Source of the DNA: Flavobacterium sp. JAS
Lineage (GTDB): Bacteria > Bacteroidota > Bacteroidia > Flavobacteriales > Flavobacteriaceae
Assembly (NCBI RefSeq): GCF_020991455.1
Contig: NZ_JAJMOX010000007.1
Location: 310,001 to 374,000, forward strand
Length of the DNA: 64,000 bases
Direction of reading: 5' to 3'
Part shown: in pieces, positions 8,598 to 16,837 of the stretch
How the letters are laid out: each line of letters opens with the position of its first letter
Position numbering within the stretch: the stretch's first letter is position 1
Program-made: the position numbers and the translations under genes
Notes under the pieces: model-generated
Told to the model about the DNA's origin: nothing
The model's input: the letters and a program-made list of their open reading frames with translations, nothing else
The model's database searches: none

Positions 8598-11528
8598 TCA
8601 AAAATTTAGGATGAATTCTGTGATATTTGCCTCAGATGAGAGTTGTAGTTTTTTACGGATACGGTATCTGGTATCTTCAACACCTCTGACAGAGATTCCT
8701 AAGAGCGGGGCAATTTCTTTGGTATTGAAATTCATTCGCAAATAAGCACACAAACGCATATCACGCGGAGTCAGTTCCGGAAAACTTGTTTTTAGGCGTT
8801 GCATAAAATTATCATGAAGCTGATTGAAAATCTCTTCAAACTCATTCCAATGCTGATCTCCTTTTAATTCGTGATCAATGATTCGGTTGATTTTAGCCAG
8901 TAAACTAAAATTTACATTTGGATCATTCTTCTGATCAATTTGCCCGATGAGTTCTTTTATCGAAAGTAAAATTTCATTCAAATGGATAAGATTCACCGTA
9001 CTTGAAGCTACTTTTGCGTTTTTGAGATTAATCGTCGTTTGAAGATTTTCTCTCATAATGGTCATATTTTCTTGTTCCAATGCTAGTTTTTGCTCGTTTA
9101 ATTCGGCACGATTTCGCAACAATTCCTTTTCTTGATTTAAGATTAATTGCTCGCGATCACGTTCGGCAAGATTTTTTTGATACTTGATAATAGCATAAAT
9201 CAAAACTCCAAAAAGAATCAAATACAAAATATAAGCCCAACTTGTGCGGTACCATGGCGGCAAAATCTCAAATCTAAAAACCGCTTCCTCACTTACTACA
9301 TCATAAATGTTTCTTGCCCTTACATGAAAAACATATTCATTCTCAGACAAATTCGTGTATTCTTTCTCGGTTTGAAGAGTCCAATCTGACCATTTTGGCT
9401 CAAAACCTTCCAGCCAATATTCGTATTTGGTCGCATCGGCTTCATCATAACAAAGTGAAGCAAATGAAAAATGAAGCGCGTTATTCCAGTACGATAAAAC
9501 CGGAGAGAGTGTGTCATTTGCTGCTTCTGTATTGGTAGGAAGCACATCGTATCGACTTGAAAATAACAAACTATCCTTCGGGAAAATACATTTAACCTCA
9601 GATATAATTGCTTTATATTTTGATTGATATTTTTTGCTTTTAGTCGAATTATAATGAATTAAACCTTCTTGTGTTCCAAAAAATACATCTCCGCTTGTTG
9701 TAGTTTGAATATTCTCAAAACCTGGAACATACGAATATCTGAGTTTTCTAAAAGGCAATTCTTCTGTGTCAAACTTCCCTTGCGACTTTTGACTCATTTT
9801 TCCGGTATTCTCTCCAGAGATGTACCAGAAATTATTTTGATTATCTGCTTTAAGTAAACGAATATGGCTTTTTAATCCGAGGTATTTCTTAAAAAGAGCC
9901 TCGGGAATCATTTTCTTAGAATGAGAATCTTGTTTGTAAACACCTTTTCTGGTTCCAAACAATATTTGATCGTTTATTTTGAAAGTGTTCAAAAACAAAC
10001 TCGATGGAAAACCGGCTTCCTGATTGTAAAAATCCACATTTGAAACGGCATCAAATGTTGCATTAAACTTGATTTTGTAGATTCCTTTATAACCGTGAGC
10101 GATCCAGATATTTCCGTTTTTTTGCGTTACAATTATTCGGCTGCTTTCTTCAAAACCTTTTATTTTATGCTGATAGATCCAGGAATTATTTATATTCTTC
10201 AGTAAATACAAACCATTATAACCGCCAACAAGCAATAATTCAGGATGATTTGGAATTATAACGCCTTGCCAAGCTCCATCAGTTTTTGCCAGTAATTGAG
10301 CTGAATTTCCTTTTATTTCGAAAATTCCGTTTTTTTCAAAAGCCAAAAGCGAATTTCCAAAAACCCCCACATTCCACACATTTTCAGACATTCCTGAAAT
10401 ATGCTGGAAACGTATATTCGCGTTTTTACTACTTTTATAAGCTTCCCAATCAAGCCAAAACACACCATTATCTGTGGCAATATATAGTTTGTTTTGATAA
10501 ATTAAACTGCAATATATTTTGGTTTCCGCATTAGAACTATCCAATATTCTCGATAATGGCGAAGAAATCTGAATCATCGAAATCCCTTCTTTTAAAGTTA
10601 CCCACAAATTGCCTTCTGAATCTGTTTTTAGATTGGTTACATAATCATTCTGCAACCCCATTTGTTTGTTAATATGTTGAATTAAATTTCCTTCACGATC
10701 AATGACTATCAATCCGGTTTGGCGCGTTCCAATTCCAAAATAACCCTCAGAGAGTTGAATTGCCGTGGAAATTTGATTCTGCTTCAAGAGATCATCCGCC
10801 TCAGTTACAAAGGGTTTTAACTGATTGTTTTTATAAAGAAAAAGTCCTTTTTTCTGCGTAAGAATCAGCAAACCCTCTTTTGTATCAAAAATTTTCCTGA
10901 TCTTCATCCCGATAAACTGAGCGCTATTTGGAATCTCAACCAATATATCATCTTTGAATTTCAACAATCCTTTTACATCATCTGAAACATAAATTTCTTT
11001 GTTGACCTCAAAGAACTCATCAAACTTAGCACTTGGAGTTATTACCTTGATTTTAGTATTCTTATAGATAAATATTCTCTCGTTGGAGAAAAAAATCACT
11101 TCATTATCTCGAATGACCGTATGCAGAACATCTCCGAAATTCTTAGCCCAATTAGGTACCCATTTGACTAAAGAGGTATATTTATACTGTCCGTTTGATA
11201 ACTGAATCGTGTAACCAAAATCGCCCTGAGCCCCAACATACATTTTGTCGTTTTTATCAATGGCAAGAGAGCGAACCATACTTCGGTTCTCGGGCTGGGT
11301 GACAATACTCCAGCGCACGCCATCGAATTGCATAATTCCAAAATGATTGGCAAAAAATAACATTCCCTTAGAATCTTGTAAAAGATCCCAATTTTCTGAG
11401 GCCGCTTTATAAGTTTTTGGATTGTAATTGGTAATAAAAGGAACTCCAATTTTTTTAATTTGAGCGTTTCCAATTATGGGTATAAAAGAAAAGTATAGAA
11501 TTAAAATTCTAATTATAAATTTCGTCAT
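8598..11528 (-). CDS. Propeller / Y_Y_Y / LuxR-type HTH one-component regulator
   Basis: A membrane-anchored transcription regulator of 976 residues. It has a signal-like N-terminus (about 1-22), a long sensor region of two-component-regulator propeller blades (about 25-680), a Y_Y_Y (triple tyrosine) domain ending near FEILPPWYRTSWAY, one membrane helix (about 762-782), a charged coiled coil (about 785-850) and a LuxR-type HTH at the C-terminus (about 919-976, from LTPRDMRLCAYL to VRGVEDTRYRIRKKL). There is no histidine kinase or receiver domain, unlike the two HTCS proteins in this window. Such regulators commonly sit beside glycan genes in Flavobacteria. Its position upstream of the GH16 gene suggests that it senses beta-glucan or chitin fragments, which is inference. 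Confidence 0.85.
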   Translation of the reverse strand: MTKFIIRILILYFSFIPIIGNAQIKKIGVPFITNYNPKTYKAASENWDLLQDSKGMLFFANHFGIMQFDGVRWSIVTQPENRSMVRSLAIDKNDKMYVGAQGDFGYTIQLSNGQYKYTSLVKWVPNWAKNFGDVLHTVIRDNEVIFFSNERIFIYKNTKIKVITPSAKFDEFFEVNKEIYVSDDVKGLLKFKDDILVEIPNSAQFIGMKIRKIFDTKEGLLILTQKKGLFLYKNNQLKPFVTEADDLLKQNQISTAIQLSEGYFGIGTRQTGLIVIDREGNLIQHINKQMGLQNDYVTNLKTDSEGNLWVTLKEGISMIQISSPLSRILDSSNAETKIYCSLIYQNKLYIATDNGVFWLDWEAYKSSKNANIRFQHISGMSENVWNVGVFGNSLLAFEKNGIFEIKGNSAQLLAKTDGAWQGVIIPNHPELLLVGGYNGLYLLKNINNSWIYQHKIKGFEESSRIIVTQKNGNIWIAHGYKGIYKIKFNATFDAVSNVDFYNQEAGFPSSLFLNTFKINDQILFGTRKGVYKQDSHSKKMIPEALFKKYLGLKSHIRLLKADNQNNFWYISGENTGKMSQKSQGKFDTEELPFRKLRYSYVPGFENIQTTTSGDVFFGTQEGLIHYNSTKSKKYQSKYKAIISEVKCIFPKDSLLFSSRYDVLPTNTEAANDTLSPVLSYWNNALHFSFASLCYDEADATKYEYWLEGFEPKWSDWTLQTEKEYTNLSENEYVFHVRARNIYDVVSEEAVFRFEILPPWYRTSWAYILYLILFGVLIYAIIKYQKNLAERDREQLILNQEKELLRNRAELNEQKLALEQENMTIMRENLQTTINLKNAKVASSTVNLIHLNEILLSIKELIGQIDQKNDPNVNFSLLAKINRIIDHELKGDQHWNEFEEIFNQLHDNFMQRLKTSFPELTPRDMRLCAYLRMNFNTKEIAPLLGISVRGVEDTRYRIRKKLQLSSEANITEFILNF

Positions 11529-11777
11529 TTTGCTGCGGTGTGTAGGTTATTTTGTGGTCTTTGAGTGCCACAATCTTAAAAACAACTACTTGGGGAGAGG
11601 CCGGTTTTAAGGCAAAATAAAGTCGGTTTTTAAAGCATTTCGAATCCTAATTTGACAAACGAAAGTCATAAAAAAAGCGAATCTTTATAGCCAAATATAT
11701 AAAAATATATTTTAATGCAACAAATTACATTAATTACTACGAATATAGAAATTAAAAAAAACAAATCATTTGGGCAT

Positions 11778-11791
11778 GTGAAATATTTCAC
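11778..11791. promoter_or_regulatory. perfect palindrome, possible operator
   Basis: GTGAAATATTTCAC is a perfect 14-bp palindrome about 250 bp upstream of the LuxR-type regulator gene. It could be a dimer binding site, or part of the intergenic repeat that follows. No regulator can be assigned. Confidence 0.3.
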
Positions 11792-11819
11792 TTTGTCAAA
11801 GTTTAAAACTCTGACAAGG
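11791..11819. repeat. inverted repeat (TTGTCA type), likely intergenic repeat element
   Basis: The arms TTGTCAAAGTTT and AAACTCTGACAA match at 11 of 12 positions around a 2-nt centre. It has no T tract and is not beside a stop codon, so it reads as a dispersed intergenic palindrome rather than a terminator. Only one copy is seen in this window. Confidence 0.4.
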
Positions 11820-11949
11820 CTGCTCTAGATCTGAAACTTATCCCTGGTTTAAACCCAGCGAGTTGTAGAAACCTCTTGGTTTAGGGAGATATTATCAAAA
11901 ATGACAAAAAAGTAACCCCAGATAAAGAAAACCGAAAACTTGAAACTTT

Positions 11950-12576
11950 TTAAAATTCCAACTCTTGATAACTATCAAAAAGTATAGCTCCTTCTTTTCT
12001 CAAGTCTTCATTATTATAACCGTTTGCCAGGCCATATACTTTAAATCCACCTTTAATTGCGGCAATTACCCCGGCTTTACTGTCTTCTATGACGATGCAA
12101 TCTTTTACCTCAAAACCCATTTCTTTTGCTGCGTGTAGAAAAATTCCCGGATCTGGTTTCCAACTGCTAATCTGATACGAACTAAAGATTTTGTTTTCGA
12201 ATTTATCGAGCAAACCAGCCACTTCAAGATTGAGTCTGATTTTATCAACAGGACCGCTGGAAGCTACACAATATGGCATTTCCAATTTGTTTAAGAATTC
12301 AACTATACCTTCCATTGGTGTAACCTGCGTTTTGAAAGCTTCAAAACTTCTTTGGCGATATTCATTTTCAAAATCATCCGGAAGTTTATTACAAATCGCA
12401 TTTTCAATATGTAAAAAACATTCTTTTAAATTACGGCCGTTAAAACTGCTGTATGCCTCTTCTATTTTCATCTCAAAACCATGCTCGGCAGCCATCGAAA
12501 GTAATATTGTATTACCAATTCTCTCCGTATCAACTAAAACGCCATCACAATCAAAAATAATACACTTAACTTCCAT
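11950..12576 (-). CDS. HAD-superfamily phosphatase, beta-phosphoglucomutase-like subfamily
   Basis: A cytoplasmic 208-residue haloacid dehalogenase-type hydrolase. Motif I is FDCDGVLVD (nucleophile D9, acid/base D11), motif II is the S/T in CVASSG, and motifs III and IV are in KPDPGIF and VIEDSKAG. A helical cap lies between motifs I and II, as in sugar-phosphate phosphatases and beta-phosphoglucomutases. The exact substrate cannot be read from sequence. It is transcribed away from the kdu genes and is probably its own unit. Confidence 0.85.
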   Translation of the reverse strand: MEVKCIIFDCDGVLVDTERIGNTILLSMAAEHGFEMKIEEAYSSFNGRNLKECFLHIENAICNKLPDDFENEYRQRSFEAFKTQVTPMEGIVEFLNKLEMPYCVASSGPVDKIRLNLEVAGLLDKFENKIFSSYQISSWKPDPGIFLHAAKEMGFEVKDCIVIEDSKAGVIAAIKGGFKVYGLANGYNNEDLRKEGAILFDSYQELEF

Positions 12577-12820
12577 ACTCTTTACTTACAATTTTAAATA
12601 ATCTGATAATTTTAATCCTGTTACAGCAATGTAAATTACAAAAAATATAGTATTGCTTATCTGTTTTTTAAAAGTTGTAATCGCTATATTTTAGTAACAA
12701 TAATCAAATCATTATCAAGCTTTTGGACATATTTATCCCTATTGTGTATTCCTATTCAATATTTGATTTGTAATTTTATGGGGTTATAAAATTCCTAACA
12801 GAACTCAAAAAAACAATCAA

Positions 12821-13660
12821 ATGTCAATATCCTACCAATGCAGATATGCATCAAGTCCGCAAGGGGTCAAACAATACGACACTCAGGAATTAAGAAATGA
12901 ATTTTTAATTGATAATCTAATGAAAAAGGGAGAAATTGCTCTTACCTATTCACATTATGATCGTTACATTGCTGGTTCTGCGGTTCCGGTTTCTCCTTTG
13001 AAATTGGAAACTATTGATCCGCTAAAATCGAGTTATTTTCTCGAAAGAAGAGAATTAGGCATCATCAATGTCGGCGCAAAAGGTTCTGTTGCCGTTGACG
13101 GAACTTCGTATGAATTGGGTCATAAAGATGCCTTATACGTTGGAAGCGGCAATAAAGAAGTAATCTTCAAAAGTGACGATCCCCAAAATCCTGCCTTGTT
13201 TTATTTGAACTCAGCTCCTGCTCATACAACGTATCCAACAGTAAAGGTAAGTTTGGCTCAGGCTAATAAACTACAACTCGGAACTATGGAAACGGCCAAT
13301 GACAGAACCGTTAACCAAATGATTATCGGTGGAATCGTAACAACATGCCAATTACAAATGGGAATGACAGAACTAAAACCCGGAAGTGTCTGGAATACAA
13401 TGCCGGCACATGTTCACGATCGCCGTATGGAGGTTTATTTTTATTTGGATATTCCGGAAAATCAGGCGGTTTGCCACTTTATGGGACAACCTCAGGAAAC
13501 ACGACACATTTGGATGAACAATCATCAGGCAGTAATTTCTCCGCCTTGGTCGATTCACTCCGGTTCGGGAACCAGTAATTATACTTTTATCTGGGGAATG
13601 GCCGGTGAGAATTTAGATTACTCAGATATGGACGTTTGTAAAATAACTGATTTAAGATAA
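12821..13660 (+). CDS. kduI: 5-dehydro-4-deoxy-D-glucuronate isomerase KduI
   Basis: Isomerises 4-deoxy-L-threo-5-hexosulose uronate (from unsaturated uronates released by lyase plus GH88/GH105 action) to 2,5-diketo-3-deoxygluconate. The 279-residue length fits the family. The cupin metal ligands are present as H197, H199, E204 and H246, each one residue beyond the E. coli KduI ligands. It is the first gene of the uronate cluster, with kduD starting 4 bp after its stop, so the two are co-translated. No operator like the one at kdgK was seen upstream. Confidence 0.95.
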   Translation: MSISYQCRYASSPQGVKQYDTQELRNEFLIDNLMKKGEIALTYSHYDRYIAGSAVPVSPLKLETIDPLKSSYFLERRELGIINVGAKGSVAVDGTSYELGHKDALYVGSGNKEVIFKSDDPQNPALFYLNSAPAHTTYPTVKVSLAQANKLQLGTMETANDRTVNQMIIGGIVTTCQLQMGMTELKPGSVWNTMPAHVHDRRMEVYFYLDIPENQAVCHFMGQPQETRHIWMNNHQAVISPPWSIHSGSGTSNYTFIWGMAGENLDYSDMDVCKITDLR

Positions 13661-13664
13661 AAAC

Positions 13665-14459
13665 ATGATAAACTCATTATTTGATATACAGGGGAAAATT
13701 GCCCTGATTACAGGAAGTACACACGGACTGGGAATGGCAATGGCAAAAGGTTTAGGTGAAGCTGGAGCCATAATTATTGTGAACGGAAACTCGTCTCAAG
13801 AAAAAATTGATGATGCTGTGGCAGCACTTCAAAGTGAAGGAATAAAAGCTGTTGGTTATAAATTTAATGTAACCGATGAAAAAGAAGTTATAGAAGCTGT
13901 AAAGAAAATTGAAAGTGAAGTTGGACCAATTGCTATCTTGATTAACAACGCAGGAATTATCAAAAGAATTCCACTTATCGAAATGGAAGTTGCCGATTTT
14001 AAAGAAGTAATTGATATTGATTTGGTTTCTCCCTTTATCGTTTCAAAACATGTTGCCAAAGCAATGATCGAAAGACGACAAGGAAAAATCATCAACATTT
14101 GCTCTATGATGAGCGAACTTGGTCGAAATACGGTTGGTGCTTATGCTGCAGCAAAAGGCGGACTTAAAATGCTGACCAAAAACATGGCCACAGAATGGGC
14201 AAAATACAACCTACAGATCAACGCAATTGGTCCGGGATATTTTGCTACCGAACAAACAAAACCTATAAGGGTTGACGGACATCCGTTTAACGATTTTATT
14301 ATCAGTAGAACTCCTGCCGCAAAATGGGGCGATCCAGGTGATTTAGCCGGAGCAGCAATATTTTTATCTTCAAAAGCAAGTGACTTTGTAAATGGTCATA
14401 TTTTGTATGTTGATGGCGGAATTCTGGCCACAATTGGTAAACCTTCTAACGAAAACTAA
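13665..14459 (+). CDS. kduD: 2-deoxy-D-gluconate / 2-dehydro-3-deoxygluconate 5-dehydrogenase KduD
   Basis: Reduces 2,5-diketo-3-deoxygluconate to 2-keto-3-deoxygluconate (KDG) with NAD(P)H. It is a classical short-chain dehydrogenase of 264 residues with the TGSTHGLG nucleotide motif from residue 16, the NNAG motif near 94-97, and catalytic S147, Y160 and K164. It follows kduI by 4 bp. KduD and gluconate 5-dehydrogenases are close relatives; the kduI neighbour settles the call. Confidence 0.93.
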   Translation: MINSLFDIQGKIALITGSTHGLGMAMAKGLGEAGAIIIVNGNSSQEKIDDAVAALQSEGIKAVGYKFNVTDEKEVIEAVKKIESEVGPIAILINNAGIIKRIPLIEMEVADFKEVIDIDLVSPFIVSKHVAKAMIERRQGKIINICSMMSELGRNTVGAYAAAKGGLKMLTKNMATEWAKYNLQINAIGPGYFATEQTKPIRVDGHPFNDFIISRTPAAKWGDPGDLAGAAIFLSSKASDFVNGHILYVDGGILATIGKPSNEN

Positions 14460-14471
14460 AACCTTGAAATT

Positions 14472-15644
14472 TTGAAAAAACATCTTTTACTAACCGCAAT
14501 TTTGGCAAGTTGTTTTGCTGCTTATTCGCAAAATAAAATGATAACCGTAACTAATTCTCTCCCTGTTGACAGGGAATTTGAAACGATCGAATTAACTAAA
14601 AAATCTCTTGGATTACCTTCTTCGGCAAGATTGGACAATTATGTGATAAAAGAATCCGGTTCGAGCAATTTTTTAGATAGTCAGGTTGTAGATACTAACG
14701 CAGATGGTACCATGGATGTATTATTATTTCAGCCCAAAATTGCCGCTTTATCGCAAAAAGATTTTCAGGTTTTGATCGCTAAAAATCCAGAGACAACAAA
14801 AACGGTCAGCTGTTATTCGAGATTTGTTCCTGAGAGAATAGACGATTATGCTTGGGAAAACAATAAAGTTGCCTTTAGAACCTACGGTCCTACTGCTCAA
14901 AAAATGGTCGAAGATCATCTTGAAGGTGGAACTTTAACCAGCGGAATTGATGCCTGGCTAAAAAGAGTCGATTATCCAATTATCAATAAATGGTACGAAA
15001 TGGCAACTTTAAACACTGGAAGTTATCATAAAGATAATGGCGAAGGTTTGGATAATTTTCATGTTGGAGACAGCCGTGGCGTTGGTGGAATTGCCGTTAA
15101 AGTAGATGACAAATACTATTTTTCCAAGAATTTCACCACTTGGAAAACCATTACCACAGGACCTATCAGAACCAGTTTTATCCTTACTTATGCTGCCTGG
15201 GATGCAAAAGGCAACAAAATAACCGAATCTAAACTCATTAGCCTTGACTACGGAAGTTATCTTTCTCGCTTTGAAATCAGCATTAAAGGCACTAAAGAAA
15301 TCGCCGCCGGATTAACCCTTCATGAGAAAAAAGGAATCATTGAAACTAATATCAAAGAAGGCTGGATCAGTCATTGGGAACCTCTTGACGACTCAGAATT
15401 AGGAACTGGTTTGGTTGCTCCAAAAGGTACTTTAATCGGCTTTGACAATTATATTACAACCGATAAAGACCTAAGTAATTTGTACGCAAACCTAACTGTC
15501 AAAAGCAGTAAAGTAATTTATTATGCTGGTTTTGGATGGAAAAAAGGAAGTCCGTTTCAAACCAAACAAGAATGGGAAGCCTATTTGAGCTTGTTTGCTT
15601 CTAAAATAAATAATCCCCTTGTGGTTAGGGTGAAAAAGATGTAA
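14472..15644 (+). CDS. Secreted DUF4861 protein in the uronate operon
   Basis: A 390-residue protein with a signal peptide (about 1-19, ending AAYSQ). I recognise it as DUF4861, a family found beside pectin and uronate genes in Bacteroidota, with no reaction I can state. It starts with TTG at 14472, 12 bp after the kduD stop; no ATG or GTG lies at a sensible place in frame, and the TTG is followed at once by a good signal peptide (KKHLLLTAIL). The chain is rich in beta-sandwich-like strands with W, Y, H and E residues. Being exported and lying between KDG-forming genes, it may act on periplasmic uronate oligomers, which is inference. Confidence 0.82.
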   Translation: MKKHLLLTAILASCFAAYSQNKMITVTNSLPVDREFETIELTKKSLGLPSSARLDNYVIKESGSSNFLDSQVVDTNADGTMDVLLFQPKIAALSQKDFQVLIAKNPETTKTVSCYSRFVPERIDDYAWENNKVAFRTYGPTAQKMVEDHLEGGTLTSGIDAWLKRVDYPIINKWYEMATLNTGSYHKDNGEGLDNFHVGDSRGVGGIAVKVDDKYYFSKNFTTWKTITTGPIRTSFILTYAAWDAKGNKITESKLISLDYGSYLSRFEISIKGTKEIAAGLTLHEKKGIIETNIKEGWISHWEPLDDSELGTGLVAPKGTLIGFDNYITTDKDLSNLYANLTVKSSKVIYYAGFGWKKGSPFQTKQEWEAYLSLFASKINNPLVVRVKKM

Positions 15645-15672
15645 AATGTTTTTTACCCACCACTTTGACCCA

Positions 15673-16701
15673 TTAAACCGTTTTCTTAGCTGGAGAATAA
15701 TTCTCTTTTAAAATGATTTCCAGTGGAATATAATGTGTGTCTTCAACAGGTTCCTGAAGCACTAATTTCTTGTACAAATGGTTTATTCCCATATATCCCT
15801 GCTCTTCGGGTCTTTGATTGATTAGAAAATCAATTATGCCTTTATTGAGATATTCGATATTGTCTTTTAGTAAATCATAGCCAATAATTCGGACGCCTTT
15901 TATGTTGTTTTGTTCTAAAAATCGAGCTACAATATAAGCTCTGGAATTGGGTACAAAAACACTATTTATACCTGAGAACATTTCTAAATTCAATTGATCG
16001 ATTCCGGAATCTTTGATGGTAACTTCTGAAAATTTGAAGTTTTGAAGCTCCTGATGATCTTTGAAAAAGGAATAAAAACCATCAATACGCTGCAGATAAA
16101 CAGATGTGCTTTCGATCTCTCTGGTGATCTTAAAGATCAATACTTGTCTTTCGTTTTTTACGGCAAAACTAATTAATCTTCCTGCCAGATATCCGCTCTG
16201 AAAAGCATCTTGCCCAACATAAGCATGATTTTCATTGATTTTAATATTCGAATCAATCATTACCACCGGAATATTTTTCTTTTCGTATTCATTTAAAAAA
16301 CGAACTGATTCCTGGTAAAAAATAGGCGCAAATAACAATCCGTCACAATTAAATTCCAGTACTTTTTTTACCGATTCCTTAAAGGAAGAAATAGTAAAAT
16401 CATAAAAGAAATAATCCAATACAATTCCAAATTTACTGAATTCAACTGCCGCTTTTTCTATTCCTAAAATTTGACTTTTCCAATATTCCAGATCTTCGTA
16501 TTTAGGCAGAAAAACGGCAAAATGAAACTTTTTATTCAGCGCCAGATTACTCGCCAGAATATTTCGCTTATAACCATACTGCTCGATTATAGCATTTACT
16601 TTATCGACATTTTCCTGAGTCACCTGCCCACGATTATGGATAATTCTGTCAACGGTTCCCGGAGAAACATTGGCTAGTTCTGCAATTTTTTTAATCGTTA
16701 T
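15673..16701 (-). CDS. LacI-family repressor of the uronate genes, non-canonical start
   Basis: A LacI/GalR-type regulator: N-terminal HTH (TIKKIAELANVSPGTVDRII) followed by a periplasmic-binding-protein-like sensor domain to the C-terminus. The HTH lies in frame upstream of the first GTG (16621-16623), and there is no ATG, GTG or TTG between it and the in-frame stop at 16732-16734. Translation must therefore begin at a rare start: ATC (16710 or 16704), ATA (16701) or ATT (16695), giving about 340 residues, the usual family length. I placed the start at ATA 16701 by family alignment; this is uncertain. It is divergent from kdgK and converges with the DUF4861 gene. The likely ligand is a uronate intermediate such as KDG. 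Confidence 0.82.
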   Translation of the reverse strand: MTIKKIAELANVSPGTVDRIIHNRGQVTQENVDKVNAIIEQYGYKRNILASNLALNKKFHFAVFLPKYEDLEYWKSQILGIEKAAVEFSKFGIVLDYFFYDFTISSFKESVKKVLEFNCDGLLFAPIFYQESVRFLNEYEKKNIPVVMIDSNIKINENHAYVGQDAFQSGYLAGRLISFAVKNERQVLIFKITREIESTSVYLQRIDGFYSFFKDHQELQNFKFSEVTIKDSGIDQLNLEMFSGINSVFVPNSRAYIVARFLEQNNIKGVRIIGYDLLKDNIEYLNKGIIDFLINQRPEEQGYMGINHLYKKLVLQEPVEDTHYIPLEIILKENYSPAKKTV

Positions 16702-16762
16702 GATATTGATTGATTTTAAGTTAAAAAGATTCTACTAAGAATGTAAAATTAATTTTTTTTAT

Positions 16763-16770
16763 CAAAGATA
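16763..16770 (-). promoter_or_regulatory. -7 element for the LacI-type gene
   Basis: On the minus strand this reads TATCTTTG, a perfect match to the Bacteroidota TAnnTTTG -7 element. The predicted start of transcription lies about 50 nt before the HTH coding region. A -33 TTG at the usual distance is not seen, so activity is less certain than for the kdgK promoter. Confidence 0.45.
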
Positions 16771-16772
16771 AG

Positions 16773-16802
16773 TTGTTTTAGTTAACTTTTTATATACATT
16801 TG
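16773..16802 (+). promoter_or_regulatory. kdgK promoter (TTG / TAnnTTTG)
   Basis: TTG at 16773-16775 and TACATTTG at 16795-16802 are separated by 19 nt, which fits the Flavobacterium sigma consensus. Transcription should start near 16808-16810, about 30 nt before the kdgK ATG. Confidence 0.75.
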
Positions 16803-16810
16803 CAACAACC

Positions 16811-16824
16811 CGTGTGCGTACACG
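16811..16824. promoter_or_regulatory. LacI-type operator at the kdgK transcription start
   Basis: CGTGTGCGTACACG has perfect 5-bp inverted arms (CGTGT/ACACG) around a 4-bp centre, the shape of a LacI-family dimer site. It directly follows the predicted kdgK transcription start and lies in the intergenic region with the divergent LacI-type gene, so that repressor is the natural ligand. No second copy was found before kduI or the YhcH gene. Confidence 0.65.
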
Positions 16825-16837
16825 TAAAATTACACCT

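Larger units (their letters stand above)
11529..11949. other. 421-bp intergenic region with palindromes
   Basis: No gene is seen here. It holds the promoter side of the LuxR-type regulator gene and the 3' side of the HAD gene. It contains a perfect 14-bp palindrome, an imperfect 12-bp inverted repeat directly after it, and a near-palindrome around GTTTAAAC at about 11845-11859. These are listed separately where they are clear. Confidence 0.6.

Noticed and set aside
12191..12601. 136-residue plus-strand open frame across the HAD gene
   Set aside because: It is antisense to a clear HAD-family gene with intact motifs and has no recognisable domain.
15673..16623. LacI-type gene starting at the GTG at 16623
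   Set aside because: This would remove the whole HTH, which is encoded in frame just upstream.
16814..16837. GTG start for kdgK
   Set aside because: The GTG lies inside the palindromic operator and only a few bases after the predicted transcription start; the ATG at 16838 matches the family start.
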